Part shown: positions 10,966 to 12,497 of the stretch, piece after piece
Layout of the letters: the number at the start of each line of letters is the position of its first letter
How positions within the stretch are numbered: the stretch's first letter is position 1
Source of the DNA: CAZRHH01 sp964599885
GTDB lineage: Bacteria > Chloroflexota > Dehalococcoidia > DSTF01 > JACRBR01
DNA: 12,497 nt
Direction of reading: 5' to 3'
Assembly: GCA_964599885.1 (NCBI GenBank)
Contig: CAZRHH010000085.1
Span: 1-12,497, forward strand
Notes under the pieces: generated by a model
Told to the model about the DNA's origin: nothing
Seen by the model: only the letters and a program-made list of their open reading frames with translations
Databases searched by the model: none
Made by a program: the position numbers and the translations under genes

Positions 10966-12105
10966 ATGGTGATCGCCGCCGCCCCTGCGAAGAAGCCCGC
11001 GACGCCCGCCGCTTCGCCGCCGAACGCTGCGGCGCCCGTCGCTGCGTCTGACGCCATCGACTCCGCGAAGAGCGCCGGCCTGCGCTACGTCACCGACGAC
11101 CAGCGGGGGATCACACGCAACAAGTCGAATAGCGGCTTCAGCTACGCCGCTCCCGACGGTACGCCGCTGCGCGACGCCGACGAACTGCAACGCATCAAAA
11201 CGCTTGCCATCCCGCCGGCCTGGACCGATGTCTGGATCTGCGCGCGCCCGAACGGACATTTGCAAGCGACCGGCCGCGACGCGCGCGGGCGCAAGCAGTA
11301 CCGCTACCACGCGCGCTGGCGCCAGGTCCGCGACGAGGCGAAGTACGACCGGATGCTCACGTTCGCGCGCCTGCTGCCCAGCATACGCAAGCGCACCGAA
11401 GCGGATCTGGCGCTGCCCGGACTGCCGCGCAACAAAGTGCTCGCCACCGTCGTCCGCCTGCTCGAGACGACGCTCATCCGCATCGGCAACGAAGAATACG
11501 CGCGCGACAACGGCTCGTTCGGCCTGACGACGATGCGCAACGGCCACGTCGACGTATCCGGCTCGACGCTGAAGTTCGAGTTTCGCGGCAAGTCCGGCAA
11601 GGAACACAGCATCGGCGTTCGCGACCTGCGCCTCGCGCGCATCATCAAGCGTCTGCGCGAACTGCCCGGACAAACGCTCTTCCAGTACGTCGACGACGCC
11701 GGCGATCACCAGAACATCGACTCGGCGGACGTCAACGACTACTTGCGCGAGATCACCGGCCAGGACTTCACGGCGAAAGACTTCCGCACGTGGGCGGGCA
11801 CTGTGCTGGCGGCGGTCGCGCTGCACGCCTTCGAGCCGTTCGAGACGGAGGGCCCGGCGAGGCGCAACGTCGTCCGGGCGATCGAGCAGGTCGCGACGCG
11901 GCTCGGCAACACCCCCACCGTCTGCCGCAAGTGCTACGTGCATCCCGCCGTCATCGATGCTTATCTCGAAGGCGCCACGATCGAGAGCCTCGGCGATCAA
12001 CCCACGGAGAAGTCGCCGCCCCGCCACGACCTCACGCCCGAGGAGGATGCCGTGCTGGAATTCCTGCAGCAGCGCCTGGACGGCAACGCGCGCGCTGCGA
12101 ACTAA
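10966..12105 (+). CDS. DNA topoisomerase IB (bacterial/poxvirus type)
   Basis: This encodes 379 residues, about the usual length for bacterial TopIB plus an Ala/Pro-rich N-terminal tail (about 1-32). The N-terminal domain includes RNKSNSGFSYAAPDG, IPPAWTDVWI and QYRYHARWR. The catalytic domain has R172 (LIRIGNEEY), the GLTTMRNGHV strand, K209/K212 (FRGKSGKEH), R274 (KDFRTWAGT) and Y324 (KCYVHP), the nucleophile that forms a 3'-phosphotyrosyl bond to DNA. The residue nine before the tyrosine, His in vaccinia TopIB, is Asn315 (LGNTP); I recall this as common in bacterial members. The enzyme relaxes positive and negative supercoils without ATP. The start ATG lies 2 nt after the SDR stop with the SD AAGGT 7 nt upstream. 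Nothing indicates inactivation. Confidence 0.95.
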   Translation: MVIAAAPAKKPATPAASPPNAAAPVAASDAIDSAKSAGLRYVTDDQRGITRNKSNSGFSYAAPDGTPLRDADELQRIKTLAIPPAWTDVWICARPNGHLQATGRDARGRKQYRYHARWRQVRDEAKYDRMLTFARLLPSIRKRTEADLALPGLPRNKVLATVVRLLETTLIRIGNEEYARDNGSFGLTTMRNGHVDVSGSTLKFEFRGKSGKEHSIGVRDLRLARIIKRLRELPGQTLFQYVDDAGDHQNIDSADVNDYLREITGQDFTAKDFRTWAGTVLAAVALHAFEPFETEGPARRNVVRAIEQVATRLGNTPTVCRKCYVHPAVIDAYLEGATIESLGDQPTEKSPPRHDLTPEEDAVLEFLQQRLDGNARAAN

Positions 12106-12162
12106 GCAGAAGCCTAACTCCATCCGGAGACGCTGACGACAACGCAGCCTCCACTCACGCAC

Positions 12163-12191
12163 GTGGCGCGGGCTTTCAGCCCGCGGGGGCG
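12163..12191. repeat. Dispersed hairpin repeat, copy 2
   Basis: CGCGGGCT (12167-12174), loop TTC, AGCCCGCG (12178-12185). The 29 nt match 763-791 at 27 positions, on the same strand. It lies 58 nt after the topoisomerase stop. Confidence 0.6.
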
Positions 12192-12284
12192 GTGCGGGGT
12201 GTGGCAGCCTGCCTGCAATCCGTCGTCTTGCCACTGAAGGCTCCGGTACGCCAATGCTGGGGCATCCATCCTCTCTGAAACGCC

Positions 12285-12313
12285 AAGAGGCCCGGCATAG
12301 CGCCGGGCCTCTT
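12285..12313. terminator. Bidirectional terminator between topoisomerase and surface-protein genes
   Basis: AAGAGGCCCGGC (12285-12296) pairs perfectly with GCCGGGCCTCTT (12302-12313) around the loop ATAGC, a 12-bp stem. It lies between two convergent stops. The rest of 12106-12344 holds only hairpin repeat copy 2 and no gene. Confidence 0.75.
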
Positions 12314-12344
12314 CGTGAGTTCTGCATCTGCGCGCCGCCGTGAT

Positions 12345-12497
12345 CTAGTCGTTCCGTCGCTGCCGGTACAACTCAACCCCCGACCCCAGCACCACCGCCG
12401 CGCCGAAGATCGCCAGCACCCCCAGCATGATCGAGCTGGAGCCGCCGCCGCCGGAGCCGCCGCCGCCCGCGTTCGGGGCTGTGACGCCGACCACGCC
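12345..12497 (-). CDS. C-terminus of membrane-anchored surface/secreted protein
   Basis: The frame enters from the right edge and ends at TAG (12347-12345), giving 50 residues. Residues read VTAPNAGGGGSGGGGSSS, then a 20-residue hydrophobic helix (IMLGVLAIFGAAVVLGSGVE), then a basic tail (LYRQRRND). Gly-rich linker, single helix and Arg tail form a typical C-terminal anchor of an extracellular protein in Gram-positive-like or Chloroflexota cells. No LPxTG motif precedes it in the visible part, so sortase processing is not supported. The domains that define function lie outside the window. It is convergent with the topoisomerase gene. Confidence 0.85.
   Translation of the reverse strand, partial: GVVGVTAPNAGGGGSGGGGSSSIMLGVLAIFGAAVVLGSGVELYRQRRND

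Noticed and set aside
10960..12327. 455-residue minus-strand open frame opposite topoisomerase IB
   Set aside because: It stays open only because of high GC at third codon positions. The plus strand carries all TopIB catalytic motifs, and the frame even runs through the terminator hairpin.
1..12497. CRISPR array, tRNA, rRNA, integrase or transposase
   Set aside because: No spaced direct repeats of suitable length, no cloverleaf seen in the gaps, and no such protein motif in any frame.
12345..12497. LPxTG sortase signal in the partial surface protein
   Set aside because: The helix and basic tail fit, but the sequence before the helix is Gly/Ser linker with no LPxTG-like motif in the visible part.

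Overview
This is a GC-rich bacterial chromosomal window of about 12.5 kb with short intergenic gaps. It holds 17 supported protein-coding genes (two cut by the window edges) and no tRNA, rRNA, CRISPR array, transposase or phage structural gene. The gene families and the hairpin repeats at gene ends fit a Chloroflexota-like or actinobacterium-like soil or sediment bacterium. These include an OmpR-type regulator, DUF3159-like and YggT-like membrane proteins, a PRC-barrel protein, multiple SRPBCC proteins and a bacterial topoisomerase IB. The phylum is an inference from family content, not proven here.

Layout, left to right. (1) 3..659 (+) is the C-terminal two thirds of a glycerate kinase. It is followed by a 260-nt gap of hairpin repeats and a degenerate heptamer repeat. 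(2) On the minus strand come two adjacent four-helix membrane proteins (1905..1501 and 1498..923), then a conserved hypothetical with an acidic tail (2644..2114, probably a CTG start), then a compact SRPBCC protein (3257..2808). (3) On the plus strand is an orphan OmpR/KdpE-like response regulator (3593..4348). It converges on a small zinc-ribbon protein (4648..4436) and a YggT-like membrane protein (5100..4759). (4) On the plus strand a 23-residue hydrophobic micropeptide (5464..5535) is followed closely by a second SRPBCC protein (5558..6139). Their intrinsic terminator lies inside the 3' end of the convergent sigma-factor-like gene (6629..6180). (5) A third SRPBCC protein (7196..7894) and a DUF3159-like membrane protein (7976..8650) follow on the plus strand. 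The latter converges, with overlapping stop codons, on a three-gene minus operon (9976..8647): a membrane-anchored small protein, a PRC-barrel protein and a four-helix membrane protein. (6) A plus operon encodes an extended SDR (uronate-dehydrogenase-like) and topoisomerase IB (10160..12105). The window ends in the C-terminus of a surface protein anchored by a Gly4Ser linker and one membrane helix (12497..12345, minus).

The genes do not form one recognisable metabolic pathway. The recurrent theme is small envelope proteins and SRPBCC lipid/ligand-binding-type domains beside regulators (OmpR-type regulator, sigma-like factor), a PRC-barrel adaptor and a topoisomerase. An envelope or general-stress island is a plausible reading, but it is inference from context. 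The most checkable novelties are the micropeptide-SRPBCC operon, the CTG start, the terminator embedded in an opposing gene, the tandem 13-bp direct repeat before the zinc-ribbon gene, and the hairpin repeat families at gene boundaries.
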